Assembly (NCBI GenBank): GCA_044375105.1
Contig: JBILNK010000034.1
Location: forward strand, 1-29,728
Origin: JBIKLM01 sp044375105
Lineage (GTDB): Bacteria; Planctomycetota; UBA1135; GCA-002686595
Length of the DNA: 29,728 nt
Reading direction: 5' to 3'
The notes under the pieces were generated by a model, which saw nothing but the letters and a program-made list of their open reading frames with translations, had not been told where the DNA came from and did not search any database. The position numbers and the translations under genes were made by a program. This document shows, piece by piece, positions 8,314-16,185 of this stretch (within the stretch, counting starts at the first letter, position 1; each line of letters begins with the position of its first letter).

Positions 8314-9735
8314 TCAGGCGCTGGGGTCGGCGGCCCCCGCGCGCTTCAAGGCGTGCAGGTTGGCCATGGCGATGCCGGAGACGCAGGCGCCGACGATGCC
8401 CAGGAAACCCTGATCGGTGCCGATCAGGTACAGGCCGGGCAGCGGGGTCTGGCCGGATTTCTGTTTGAGCGGGCTGCCGTAGATGGCGCCCTGCTCGTGG
8501 CGGGTGAAGTGCCGTATGGTGCGCGGGGTGAAGGCATCGCGGAACACCTCGTGGGGCCGCACCGGCGCACAGAAGGCTTCGCTGGCCGCCAGGGCGGCCT
8601 CGCTCCAGCGGGCTTTTTCGGCCCGGTAGCGCTCCTCTGGCTGATCGAGCCAGGCGGCATGGTCGGCCAGGACCGTGACCCGGAACAGGCCTTCGTGATC
8701 CGGCGGGGTGCCCTGGAAGTTGGTCGGCATCGAGATGACCCCCGATTCGAGGTCGCAGGGCGCGCTCGGACGGGCATAGCGCAGGCGCGGCGCGGTCGAG
8801 AAGAAGATCACGCCGGCGTCCATGGGCCGCCCGGGGCGTGCCAGCAGGTGTGGCCAGCGATCGAGCACGCTGATGGTCTCGAGGAATGACAGCTGCCCGT
8901 GGGCGCCGGGGGGCAGGTCTGTTGCACGCCCGCACAGACGCAGGGTCTCGACGTACCCTGCCGAGGACAGGACCGTGTCCGCGGCGAGCAGGCAGCCATC
9001 GGCGAGTTCTACGCCAGCGGCGCGGCCGTCGTGCTCGAGAATGCGGATCACCTCGGACTTGGTGCGCAGCTCTCCGCCGGCCGCTTCCAGGCGTTCGGTG
9101 AACAGGCGCAGCAGCGGCCGCACCCCGCCGCTCGGCAGGGACAGGCCCTCCAAGAAAATCGAGCGGAACAGGATCTGGAACTGGTCCCACTCCACGTCGT
9201 GCTCCTGGGCGCTGCCGTAGTAGCAGCAGGGCAGCAGCAGGAGGTCGGTCAGGAACGGATCTGCGAGGCGCCGGTCCAGCTCGGCCCGCGCGCTGGCCGG
9301 GCGCTGCTCCTCCAGCGCGAGGGGCGCGTCGCGGATCTCGGCGGCCAGGGCGCGGAAAGCGCCGGCGCGCTCGGGCCGCAGGCGTTCGACCTCGCTGGCC
9401 AGCAGGCCGAAATCGTTCGAGAAGCGCACGCGCTCGCCGCCCACCACGATCTCGGAGTGGCGCTGTTCGCGCAGGGCCAGCTCGTCCCAGCCGATCCGGA
9501 GCTGGCGCAGCACCCGGGCCAGCGGGGTTCCCCGCGTGCCCTTGGGCACGAAGTTGGTCAGGGCGTGCAGCCCGGAGTCGAACAGCCGACCGCCGCGCTT
9601 GTAGAACGAATTGAGGCCGCCCCACAGGTAGTGGCGCTCGAGCACGGCCACGCGCTGGCCCGCCAGGGCCAGGCGGACGCCCGCCGCAAGGCCGGAAAAA
9701 CCGGCGCCGATCACCAGGGTGTCGAAGCGGGACAC
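8314..9735 (-). CDS. Phytoene desaturase-like FAD oxidoreductase (paralogue 2)
   Basis: A 473-residue flavoenzyme of the CrtI/CrtISO family. The N-terminal Rossmann motif VIGAGFSGLAAG is at 8-19 and VLERHYLWGG at 31-40. The C-terminal FAD-contacting stretch is GLYLIGTDQGFLGIVGACVS. It starts at a GTG (9735) with no Shine-Dalgarno, chosen because the FAD motif begins almost at once. It lies 157 bp upstream of paralogue 1 and 151 bp downstream of the carrier protein gene, less tightly packed than the genes after it. Together with paralogue 1 it could introduce or isomerise double bonds in an acyl chain made by the local ketosynthase. The exact reaction cannot be read from sequence. Confidence 0.8.
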   Translation of the reverse strand: MSRFDTLVIGAGFSGLAAGVRLALAGQRVAVLERHYLWGGLNSFYKRGGRLFDSGLHALTNFVPKGTRGTPLARVLRQLRIGWDELALREQRHSEIVVGGERVRFSNDFGLLASEVERLRPERAGAFRALAAEIRDAPLALEEQRPASARAELDRRLADPFLTDLLLLPCCYYGSAQEHDVEWDQFQILFRSIFLEGLSLPSGGVRPLLRLFTERLEAAGGELRTKSEVIRILEHDGRAAGVELADGCLLAADTVLSSAGYVETLRLCGRATDLPPGAHGQLSFLETISVLDRWPHLLARPGRPMDAGVIFFSTAPRLRYARPSAPCDLESGVISMPTNFQGTPPDHEGLFRVTVLADHAAWLDQPEERYRAEKARWSEAALAASEAFCAPVRPHEVFRDAFTPRTIRHFTRHEQGAIYGSPLKQKSGQTPLPGLYLIGTDQGFLGIVGACVSGIAMANLHALKRAGAADPSA

Positions 9736-9886
9736 GGCGAGGGGCGGATGGAGACGGGCGCGGGGCAGGGCCGGGCGGGCCGGGCGGTGCGACAGGCTCG
9801 GCGGGATCGGTCGAGCCGGCGGCAGCCGACCGAACCCGCGGGCGCCCCGACCGACCAGACCCTGCGATCCTGCGCGAACCGGAGCC

Positions 9887-10162
9887 TCAGGCCTTCGAGG
9901 CGCAGTGCAGTTCCTTGCCCGCCAGCAGCGGCGTCAGGTAGTCGGCGCAGCCATCCAGGGTCGCCAGGTGCTTGTAGTCCTCCTCGGGGACCTGCACGCC
10001 GTAGAGCTTGCGCAGCTCCATGACGATGTCCAGGAAGTCCATCGAGTCCAGCTCGATCTGATCGCGCAGGCGCACCCCGAGCTCGAGGTTGCTGAGGTCC
10101 TCGTCGGGGGCGATGGTCTGGATGATGTCCTTGACGGCCAGGATCACTTCGTCGCGGGTCAT
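9887..10162 (-). CDS. Acyl carrier protein
   Basis: A 91-residue acidic helical protein with the phosphopantetheine attachment site ELDSMDFLDIVMEL; the modified serine is Ser40 in the DSM motif. It would carry the growing acyl chain for the ketosynthase, dehydratase and enoyl reductase of this operon. The N-terminal EVILAVKDIIQTIAPDEDL fits helix I of ACPs. The tail LLAGKELHCASKA is longer than usual and holds a cysteine. It lies between the ketosynthase (145 bp upstream) and desaturase paralogue 2 (151 bp downstream). Being clustered with a phosphopantetheinyl transferase suggests a dedicated carrier rather than the housekeeping AcpP. Confidence 0.9.
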   Translation of the reverse strand: MTRDEVILAVKDIIQTIAPDEDLSNLELGVRLRDQIELDSMDFLDIVMELRKLYGVQVPEEDYKHLATLDGCADYLTPLLAGKELHCASKA

Positions 10163-10307
10163 GGGAGCGGCGGTTTCGGGAGGGTCAGGGGGATTGTCGC
10201 GTGCTGCGGGTGGCCGGCCGGGCTGGCCGGGGTCCGCGAGAGCGGGGCCTGTTGCCAGGCGCGTGGGGTGGCCCAGGTGCAGCCCGAGCGCTTGTTCTCT
10301 CTGCCTG

Positions 10308-11564
10308 TCAGGCGGGCGGGCGGCCGACGATGACGGCCGAGTTGATGCCGAGCATGCCGAAGGACATGTTCATGATGTGCTCGACCCCGCGGGCCTCGCG
10401 GGGGGTGTTGAGCACCAGCCCGCGCAGCTCGCACTCCGGGTCCAGCTCGTCGACGTTGATCGTGGGGTGCACGATGCGGTCGTCGAAGGAGGGCAGGTTG
10501 CCGGCCAGCTCCAAGGCCCCGGCGGCGCCCATGGCGTGTCCGATGAAGCTCTTGGTGTTGTTCACGTGCACGCGCGGGCTGTCCGAGAAGACCTGCGCGA
10601 TCGCGCGGCACTCGACCGTGTCCCCCGAAGGCGTCGAGGTCGCGTGGGTGTTCAGGATGTCGATCGCCTGGGCGTCCAGCCCGGCGTGGGCCAGGGCGCC
10701 GCGCATGCAGCGGTTCTGGCCTTCGCTGTCCGGCAGCACGAAGTCGCTGGCGTCGGAGTTGACGTGGTAACCGAGCACCTCCGCATAGATGCGCGCCCCG
10801 CGCGCCCGTGCATCCTCGAGGCGCTCGAGCGCGTACAGGCAGCCCCCCTCGGCGACCACGATGCCGTTGCGCTGCTTGTCGAAGGGCCGTGAGGCCTTGG
10901 TCGGGTCGGGGTGCGTCGCCAGGGCCCCCTGGGCGTGGAAACTCGCGAAGATCCCGAAGGTGTGGATGCTCTCGGAGACGCCGCCGCCCAAGGCCAGGTC
11001 GATCTGGCCGAGCTGCAGCATCTGCATGGCGTGGATCAGGCCCAGGTTGCCGGCCGCGCAGGCGCCGCCCAGACAGTAGGCCGGACCGGTCAGCCCCAGG
11101 TTCAGCGTGACTTCCCCGGCCGGGTTGTTGGCCACGGTGCGCGGGTTGTGGTGGTGGGACCAGTAGCGCAGGTCGTAGCCATATTGCGAGACGTTATGCA
11201 CCTCGTTCTCGGTCTCTACATTGCCATGTTCAGTGGTGCCGATGAAAACTCCCAACCGCGAGCGATCGCGCTCCGCGATCGCGATCCCCGCGTCGGCCAG
11301 GGCCTCGTTGGCACACCACACGGCGATCGCGCCGGCGCGCGTGCCCCGGCGGGCCTCCTTCTTGGACTGGTGGCGCAACACGTCGAACTCGCACACGCCG
11401 GCCAGGGTCGGGCCGAAGTAGCGGATCGAGTAGGGGCGCACGCCGGAGACGCCGGCCAGCAGGTTGCGGCGGTATTCAGGCAGGGAATTGCCGTTGGGGC
11501 TGGTCAGGCCCACCCCGGTGATCACCACACGCGGCAGGCCGCGGCCTAGGGAGGTCGGATTCAT
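10308..11564 (-). CDS. fabF: FabF-type beta-ketoacyl-ACP synthase
   Basis: A 418-residue thiolase-fold condensing enzyme of the KAS I/II type. The Cys-His-His triad is intact: Cys169 in GGACAAG, His307 in NTHATSTPSGDT and His343 in NNTKSFIGHAMGAAG. It would elongate ACP-bound acyl chains with malonyl-ACP. The ATG overlaps the stop of the regulator gene (ATGA, 11561-11564), which sets the start although the frame is open far upstream. It differs from housekeeping FabF in the region after the active site (VSESIHTFGIFASF and the histidine-rich RYWSHHHNPRTV). Only one ketosynthase is present and there is no chain-length-factor partner with a missing cysteine, which argues against a classic aryl-polyene or aromatic polyketide system. 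Confidence 0.9.
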   Translation of the reverse strand: MNPTSLGRGLPRVVITGVGLTSPNGNSLPEYRRNLLAGVSGVRPYSIRYFGPTLAGVCEFDVLRHQSKKEARRGTRAGAIAVWCANEALADAGIAIAERDRSRLGVFIGTTEHGNVETENEVHNVSQYGYDLRYWSHHHNPRTVANNPAGEVTLNLGLTGPAYCLGGACAAGNLGLIHAMQMLQLGQIDLALGGGVSESIHTFGIFASFHAQGALATHPDPTKASRPFDKQRNGIVVAEGGCLYALERLEDARARGARIYAEVLGYHVNSDASDFVLPDSEGQNRCMRGALAHAGLDAQAIDILNTHATSTPSGDTVECRAIAQVFSDSPRVHVNNTKSFIGHAMGAAGALELAGNLPSFDDRIVHPTINVDELDPECELRGLVLNTPREARGVEHIMNMSFGMLGINSAVIVGRPPA

Positions 11565-12355
11565 CGGCGTCGTGGGCTGCCCTGCTCCCCGGGCTGCTCG
11601 GGACCTTCGGCGGTGTCGGTGGTGCGATCGGGCGCTGTCAGCTCGACCGGCGTTCGGCCGGCGCGCGGACGACGACCGCGCGGCCGAGGGGCGGTTTCCT
11701 CCGGCAGGGGCAGCGCCGCCGCGCGGCCCGAGACCGGGGCGAACAGGGACTGGGGCGCGCCCAGGCCGACCTTGAGGGCCGCCCCGATGGCGCGCGAGAG
11801 GATGCTCTGGCTGTCCCCGAGCGCGTTGGCGACCGCGCTGACCAGCAGCTTCATCAACGCCTCGGCGATCTCGCAGGCCGCGATGATCGAGCGCAGGGTC
11901 AGGACGCGCGGGTCGCGCTCGCCGTAGCGGCCCTTGATGAACTCGAGCGCCCGGTCCGCGGTGGCCCGGAACTGTTGGAAGGCGACCTGCTCGCGCCGGC
12001 GCAGGATCGTGGCCGCGATCGCCAGGGCGTTGCCGACCGGCGCGTGCAGGTGGCAGCGGCGGGCGGAGTCGAAGGAACTGAGCACGGCGCCCCACTCGGT
12101 CAGCTCGCTGAGCGTCTCGCTGACCGCCCCCTGGCTCAGCCCGAGCTGCTCGCAGATCTCCTTGCTCGAGAGCGGCCGGTCGCACAGCACCAGCAGCCCC
12201 CACACGCGCCCGTGCAGGCGCTTGAAGCCGAAGGTCTTGAAGAACTGCTCGAACACCGGCAGCTCGCGCGAGAGCTCCGGCACCAGCAGAGCCGGGGTGG
12301 CCTCGCCCGCCGGGGGCGGGGGGTCCTGGGGCAGGTCAGGGGGGTGCGCAGCCAT
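11561..12355 (-). CDS. GbsR/MarR-family winged-helix regulator
   Basis: A 264-residue protein with a winged helix-turn-helix at about residues 47-105: GRVWGLLVLCDRPLSSKEIC, then GLSQGAVSETLSELTEWGAV. This is the pattern of GbsR-type MarR relatives. A helical segment follows (about 110-195), probably for dimerisation or ligand sensing. The tail from about 210 is a Pro/Arg-rich, low-complexity stretch and probably disordered. It is the first gene of the block that continues with the ketosynthase, and its stop overlaps that gene's start, so it probably controls its own operon. An AT-rich patch immediately upstream is a candidate promoter and operator. Ligand unknown. Confidence 0.75.
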   Translation of the reverse strand: MAAHPPDLPQDPPPPAGEATPALLVPELSRELPVFEQFFKTFGFKRLHGRVWGLLVLCDRPLSSKEICEQLGLSQGAVSETLSELTEWGAVLSSFDSARRCHLHAPVGNALAIAATILRRREQVAFQQFRATADRALEFIKGRYGERDPRVLTLRSIIAACEIAEALMKLLVSAVANALGDSQSILSRAIGAALKVGLGAPQSLFAPVSGRAAALPLPEETAPRPRGRRPRAGRTPVELTAPDRTTDTAEGPEQPGEQGSPRRR

Positions 12356-12369
12356 GGCCGTGGGGCCGG

Positions 12370-12393
12370 AGGATATCTGAAAAATGTGAAATC
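12370..12393 (-). promoter_or_regulatory. Candidate promoter/operator of the regulator-ketosynthase operon
   Basis: This short AT-rich patch stands out in DNA that is otherwise almost pure G and C. On the minus strand it holds TATCCT (12375-12370), a plausible -10 box, 14 nt before the regulator's ATG. The run CACATTTTTC lies just upstream. GATATC and GAAATC form an imperfect inverted repeat across the patch. No good -35 is seen at 16-18 bp. Inferred from composition and position only. Confidence 0.35.
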
Positions 12394-12559
12394 GGCGACA
12401 GGCCGACCGTCGCCCCCCCGGGGTCCCGCGGGGGGGATGCCCGCTCCACGGGCCCGGGAACCGCCCTGGACCCCCCCGCCTGTCCCCTCAGGCGCCGCCC
12501 GGCCCCCCCCGCAGGTGTAGGCCGCTCCTCGGGCCCCAGGCCCAGCGGCGTTCGGAGCG

Positions 12560-12589
12560 GAGCGGGCGCTCAGACCCGAGCGGGCGCTC
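12560..12589. repeat. Two direct copies of a 12-bp palindrome-like element
   Basis: The sequence GAGCGGGCGCTC is found at 12560-12571 and again at 12578-12589, with a start-to-start distance of 18 bp. Arms GAGCG and CGCTC are perfect complements. It lies about 205 bp upstream of the regulator start. Confidence 0.45.
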
Positions 12590-12695
12590 CTGGCCGCGCG
12601 GTCGCTCCTGCCGCGCCCTCCCCGGAAGGCACCCCCGAGGCCGCTGCCGGGCGCTTGCGTCGGCCGGCGGCTGGCCGAGGGGCGCGACCGGCCCT

Positions 12696-12935
12696 TCAAT
12701 CCCGGCTGGCGACCAGGGTGAAGGTCTTGGGGATGCCCTGGTCGAAGGCCTGGTCGGGGGCGCCGCCGGGGCTCTCGTGGGAGCGGTTGGGTTCTTCGAC
12801 CAGGGAACGCACGCGCAGGCCGGCGGCCGCGACGGCGGTGACGATCTCCCCCAGGGTCCAGCGGCGCCAGGTGACGGGGCCGATCTGTGCGGCCAGGTCT
12901 GGCGGCAGGTGTTGGCGAAGGGGGCGGGCTCCGTG
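12696..12935 (-). pseudogene. Truncated copy of the 3' end of the SAM methyltransferase gene
   Basis: These 240 bases match 16186-16426, the last about 80 codons and stop of the intact methyltransferase gene. There are seven substitutions and one deleted T (near 12912, in GTT against GTTT). The copy starts exactly at the stop codon and ends abruptly at 12935, after which similarity is lost. All seven substitutions fall at third codon positions and are synonymous, so the copy diverged while still under selection as a coding sequence. It has no start, and the deletion shifts the frame, so it is now a relic. It marks the left border of the AT-richer insert. Confidence 0.85.
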
Positions 12936-13325
12936 GATACCGAATCTCGCCCTGCCCGGCGGCTTGCCTACTCCAGGGATCCCTTGGGCACGGTACGTTT
13001 GATTCTACTACACCACTCCCAGGGCTTCTCACTACGAATTCCCGTAGCAATCCCTCAACGCGGAAGAATGGCCTCAGGCCCGCAGCGTCTGCATTTTTTG
13101 ACTGGCTATTCCCCCAGCTGGCGATTTCGGCCGAGCTACCCCATCCCGATGGGGATGTTCATGATCGGGCACCGGCGCATCCGACGTCCCAGAGTCCGGA
13201 AGGCGATCCGGAGTCCTGGAATTTTCCGGAAATTGACTGGACGCCTGCTCGGGGGGGGGGGGTAGAAGAGAAGAGTCTGATCGTGGACCTGCCCCCGGCG
13301 ATCAACCCTTCTCGAAGACACCAAC
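12936..13325. other. Non-coding left part of the insert
   Basis: No gene recognised. The stretch holds a compact hairpin CCCCATC-CC-GATGGGG (13139-13154), two copies of TTGACTGG (13098 and 13233) that could be -35 elements but lack good -10 partners, and a run of 12 G (13251-13262) 63 bp before the next start codon. Confidence 0.4.
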
Positions 13326-13718
13326 ATGAAGACCACTCGCGAATCCTCGAACTCGACTCCCCTGCTGTCTCTGCTCTTCCTCCTCGGAGCGTCACTCGCA
13401 TTCGGCCAACAAGCTCCCAACATCATCGTACCCTGCGGGACAACCGGTCAGGTGACCTACTCCGGGGAACTCGACTTTGTCGTCCCATCCGGCCAAACTG
13501 CCGTTCAAGTGGCTTCGAACATCATCGCTGCCGCGATCGCCAGCGAATGGGGTTGCGGGGTCTGCGGGGAGGACCCTCCCTTCTGGAGCTGCAACAAGGG
13601 TGGGACCGGCTCTGCGGATCCCGCGGACTTCAGTGGGAGCGTGTACCAGATCGGAGGAGTCTGGTACGTCTCAGGAACCTACAATGGGTCGATCGACGTA
13701 ACCTGCCGATCGTGCTGA
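13326..13718 (+). CDS. Small secreted six-cysteine protein, unknown function
   Basis: A 130-residue protein with a clear Sec signal peptide: basic start MKTTR, hydrophobic core LLSLLFLLGASLAF, and likely cleavage after FG before QQ (about residue 27). The mature part of about 100 residues has six cysteines (37, 77, 80, 89, 127, 130), including CGVC and a terminal CRSC. These could form three disulfides or a metal site. Many Gly, Ser, Tyr and Val residues suggest a beta-rich fold. It lies on the plus strand, opposite to the surrounding operon, and its codon use is less GC-biased than the neighbours. No family recognised. No Shine-Dalgarno seen. Confidence 0.65.
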   Translation: MKTTRESSNSTPLLSLLFLLGASLAFGQQAPNIIVPCGTTGQVTYSGELDFVVPSGQTAVQVASNIIAAAIASEWGCGVCGEDPPFWSCNKGGTGSADPADFSGSVYQIGGVWYVSGTYNGSIDVTCRSC

Positions 13719-13831
13719 ATCAGACCTCGGGCTGCTCTATACCTGAGGATCTGCCGCCGCTCACTCCAGAAATTTCGATTCAGGTGAGACCCGAGGTCTG
13801 TGAGATCACCGGTTACCTTGTGATGCGGAGA

Positions 13832-13871
13832 GGCAAGTCCTGCCCGGGTTCGATCCCGAGCAGGACTTGCC
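13832..13871 (+). terminator. Strong hairpin, possible terminator
   Basis: A perfect 12-bp stem, GGCAAGTCCTGC (13832-13843) with GCAGGACTTGCC (13860-13871). The loop itself pairs four more bases (CGGG with CCCG) after one mismatch. It lies 114 bp after the stop of the six-cysteine protein. No T-tract follows, so it may be an mRNA-stabilising or recombination hairpin instead of a classic terminator. Confidence 0.5.
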
Positions 13872-13971
13872 GCTACCTGGCCCCATGAGCTTATTACTTC
13901 GAACAGCATGAACTCCAGATCCCGGGCCTTCTGCAGATTCGGCCTGTCGCTATTCTCTCACTGGCCTGCGA

Positions 13972-15984
13972 GTGAATTCAACTCCTGAATCTCGGCTTAG
14001 GATCCCTAAGTTGCTCCGGGGGATCCTCTTCCTGTTCCTGATTGCCGCAGGAATTCTGGTGATAGGGAAGTTGTTTCCACCCCGAGAGATGGCGCCAGGG
14101 GGGGGCGAGGAGTCTTCCGCCCTACGCATTCTTGATGGAGGCGAGCAGGTGCTCGACGGCGTTCCGAGAGACCACAGCCTAGACTCTTCGGTAGGCGGCC
14201 GGTCCAGCCGCGATCCAAGTCTCCAACTCCAAACGCGGTGGCGACCGAGGTTCTCCAGTCTGGTCAACGGGGAGGAATTCTTGGCGGAAGAGCTATGGGT
14301 AATCCGAGGCGAAGATGGCCAGGTTGGGTCTTTCGAGTGCCCAGGCGGTGAGCCAGTCAACGCGCCGAAAACCGGTGCGGTGTATTTCCTCGGCGTGAAA
14401 GTCGAAGGCAAGTTCTTTGCCTTCCTCGACTTGGACACAGCCTGGGAAGTCCTGCGGAGCCAAGAGGTAATCTCGCTTTATCCGGGCAATCCAATCCCAA
14501 CGCGCGTCGTTGATCCGCAGGGCCAGGAAGTTCTCGAACCGATTCGGTTGTCGCGGGCAAGCTCTGGCAACGTTCGGGTCGATGGAGGCATCCTGAACGG
14601 ATTGGATGCTCAGCTCACTTCACCGCTGGTTCTTCCCTCCCAGCAGGTTGCCGCGACCCTCGAGTGTTCGACTGCGACAGCCTGGGCACGGCTCGGAATT
14701 CCTGCGATCGAGCCGCCCTCGCTTGTCGGAGCGTTGGATTGGAGTAAAATCGAGCTGAATACGACATTCGATGTCGAACTCGCGATTCATGCGCCTCGGC
14801 CCGTAACTGTCGGTCGATTTCACTTGAATCGTACGGGGGGTGCCGAAGGCTCTTCACCTGGCAATTCGAAAAGCGTGGAAGCCATCGAGCTGACCAGGGA
14901 TCGTTGGTCGCAGCATGGGGAAGCCGACTGGAGATTCTCGATGCACCTGCCAGCGATGCTTCCGGGGCTCTACCGTCCGTACCTGCTTGGACTTGAGGGC
15001 CTGCAGGGACTTGAGCTGCATCCGCAGTACTTGGAGATTCTTCCTGACAGTTCAACCAAGCTACGGATCGATCTGATGGTCGATCCCCCAGCCGTACCCG
15101 GACCAGCCGAGTTGCGCCTTGACCTGCCTCGTCCCCTGGAGGAATGTCTCGGGCTGGCGGGCGGGAAAATACTCTGCCAGCTGGTCGCCAGGGGGGCCTC
15201 TCAGTGGGTTGACGAGCAGCCCGCAGTCATAACATTCAATTTGAATGTATCGCAGCTGGCCCCAACGGACGACTCCCTTGTAGTTCTGAAACCCAACTGG
15301 AGTCGCGGTGTGCGCTTCGCCTCGGGCCTTTACGACCTTGTGATCCGACCGATCGGACTCCAATCGATCGTGGATATGGTCCCCAATCAGGACTGGGTGG
15401 TTGTCGAAGTTCCGTCTCTCGGTGCTGTGAGGCTCGTCGGAGATTCTGTCACGGCCCCCGCTGGGCTTCTCCAGCGCTTGCGAATCACGGGAGCCGGAAG
15501 CGGAGTGGCTGGATTGACCCAGAACCCTGTCGCGCCGATCCAGGTAGGACCAGGATTCGCGGATTACCTACTGGTCTTCGGGGACTACCGTCTACACGGG
15601 ATTCCTCCAATTTCTGTCGAACCCAGGGAATTCGAAGTGTCTTCTCTATCCATGATTCTGCCAATACGTAGTGCCAGTCAAGCACGTAGGAGGATTGTGA
15701 TTACCAAAGCAGGTGTGCCAACGCCCATTTCGATCCACCAGATCCACAGGCATCGAGTTTATCTGGATGGCAAGCCGCTGGAGGACTCTGCTCTTGTACC
15801 GGAAGGGTTTGATTTCGCGTCCGAAACCTTGGGTGGATTCCTTGTGACGAGTTCCGAAGCTGGACTTTTGTCGATCGAGGTCGACCTCGAGTTTTCAGGG
15901 CTGGGTATGCAGACATTCCGACTCGAAGAAGTCGAGTTCAGTACACTCGATCTGCCAGCCGCAGCCCTAGAGTTAAACCCTTGA
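13972..15984 (+). CDS. Large membrane-anchored extracytoplasmic protein, unknown function
   Basis: A 670-residue protein with a short basic N-terminus and a single hydrophobic segment, LLRGILFLFLIAAGILVIG (about 14-32), acting as an uncleaved anchor or signal. The rest is hydrophilic and rich in beta-prone stretches. One example near 590 is HRVYLDGKPLEDSALVPEGF. These look like repeated Ig-like or carboxypeptidase-regulatory-like domains, which are common in large planctomycete surface proteins. I cannot assign a named family. The start is a GTG; overlapping short frames upstream (ATG at 13885 and 13908) are out of frame. Codon use has many A/T-ending codons, unlike the flanking genes, in keeping with an acquired segment. 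Same strand as the small secreted protein. Confidence 0.75.
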   Translation: MNSTPESRLRIPKLLRGILFLFLIAAGILVIGKLFPPREMAPGGGEESSALRILDGGEQVLDGVPRDHSLDSSVGGRSSRDPSLQLQTRWRPRFSSLVNGEEFLAEELWVIRGEDGQVGSFECPGGEPVNAPKTGAVYFLGVKVEGKFFAFLDLDTAWEVLRSQEVISLYPGNPIPTRVVDPQGQEVLEPIRLSRASSGNVRVDGGILNGLDAQLTSPLVLPSQQVAATLECSTATAWARLGIPAIEPPSLVGALDWSKIELNTTFDVELAIHAPRPVTVGRFHLNRTGGAEGSSPGNSKSVEAIELTRDRWSQHGEADWRFSMHLPAMLPGLYRPYLLGLEGLQGLELHPQYLEILPDSSTKLRIDLMVDPPAVPGPAELRLDLPRPLEECLGLAGGKILCQLVARGASQWVDEQPAVITFNLNVSQLAPTDDSLVVLKPNWSRGVRFASGLYDLVIRPIGLQSIVDMVPNQDWVVVEVPSLGAVRLVGDSVTAPAGLLQRLRITGAGSGVAGLTQNPVAPIQVGPGFADYLLVFGDYRLHGIPPISVEPREFEVSSLSMILPIRSASQARRRIVITKAGVPTPISIHQIHRHRVYLDGKPLEDSALVPEGFDFASETLGGFLVTSSEAGLLSIEVDLEFSGLGMQTFRLEEVEFSTLDLPAAALELNP

Positions 15985-16185
15985 ATGACCGTTGGTACGC
16001 AGTGGTCCAGGCTCGGGGGCTGAGACGAATCCGATTTCGATCTGGTGAGGGCAGCTCATGGGATCCCGACCGAGATTCATCATCGCGAGGCTTCCGCCGG
16101 TCGAGTTCATTGGCTGCCTGAGGGGCGCTGGCCCGTGGTGCCCAGGTCAGCCGCGACCTCGGGGCCGAGCCGTGCGGCCGCGCGA

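Larger units (their letters stand above)
12356..12695. other. Non-coding stretch upstream of the regulator
   Basis: No convincing gene is seen. The region has several runs of C and G, and a 12-bp element GAGCGGGCGCTC occurs twice (12560-12571 and 12578-12589). Each copy has perfect 5-bp inverted arms around GG. The pair could be an operator for the regulator downstream, but GC-rich DNA makes such repeats easier to get by chance. Confidence 0.4.

Noticed and set aside
6633..11564. Aryl polyene or aromatic polyketide cluster
   Set aside because: Only one ketosynthase with an intact triad, no chain-length factor, no ketoreductase, no aromatic starter genes.
12777..13265. Plus-strand frame across the truncated methyltransferase copy
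   Set aside because: Starts antisense to the relic and ends at the G run; no motif.
13841..13871. tRNA T-arm look-alike (GGGTTCGATCCC)
   Set aside because: No acceptor, D or anticodon arm can be folded around it; it is the loop of a longer hairpin.
13885..13988. Two short overlapping frames (starts 13885 and 13908) before the 670-residue protein
   Set aside because: Only 8 and 26 codons, out of frame with the protein and without ribosome-binding sites; could be chance.
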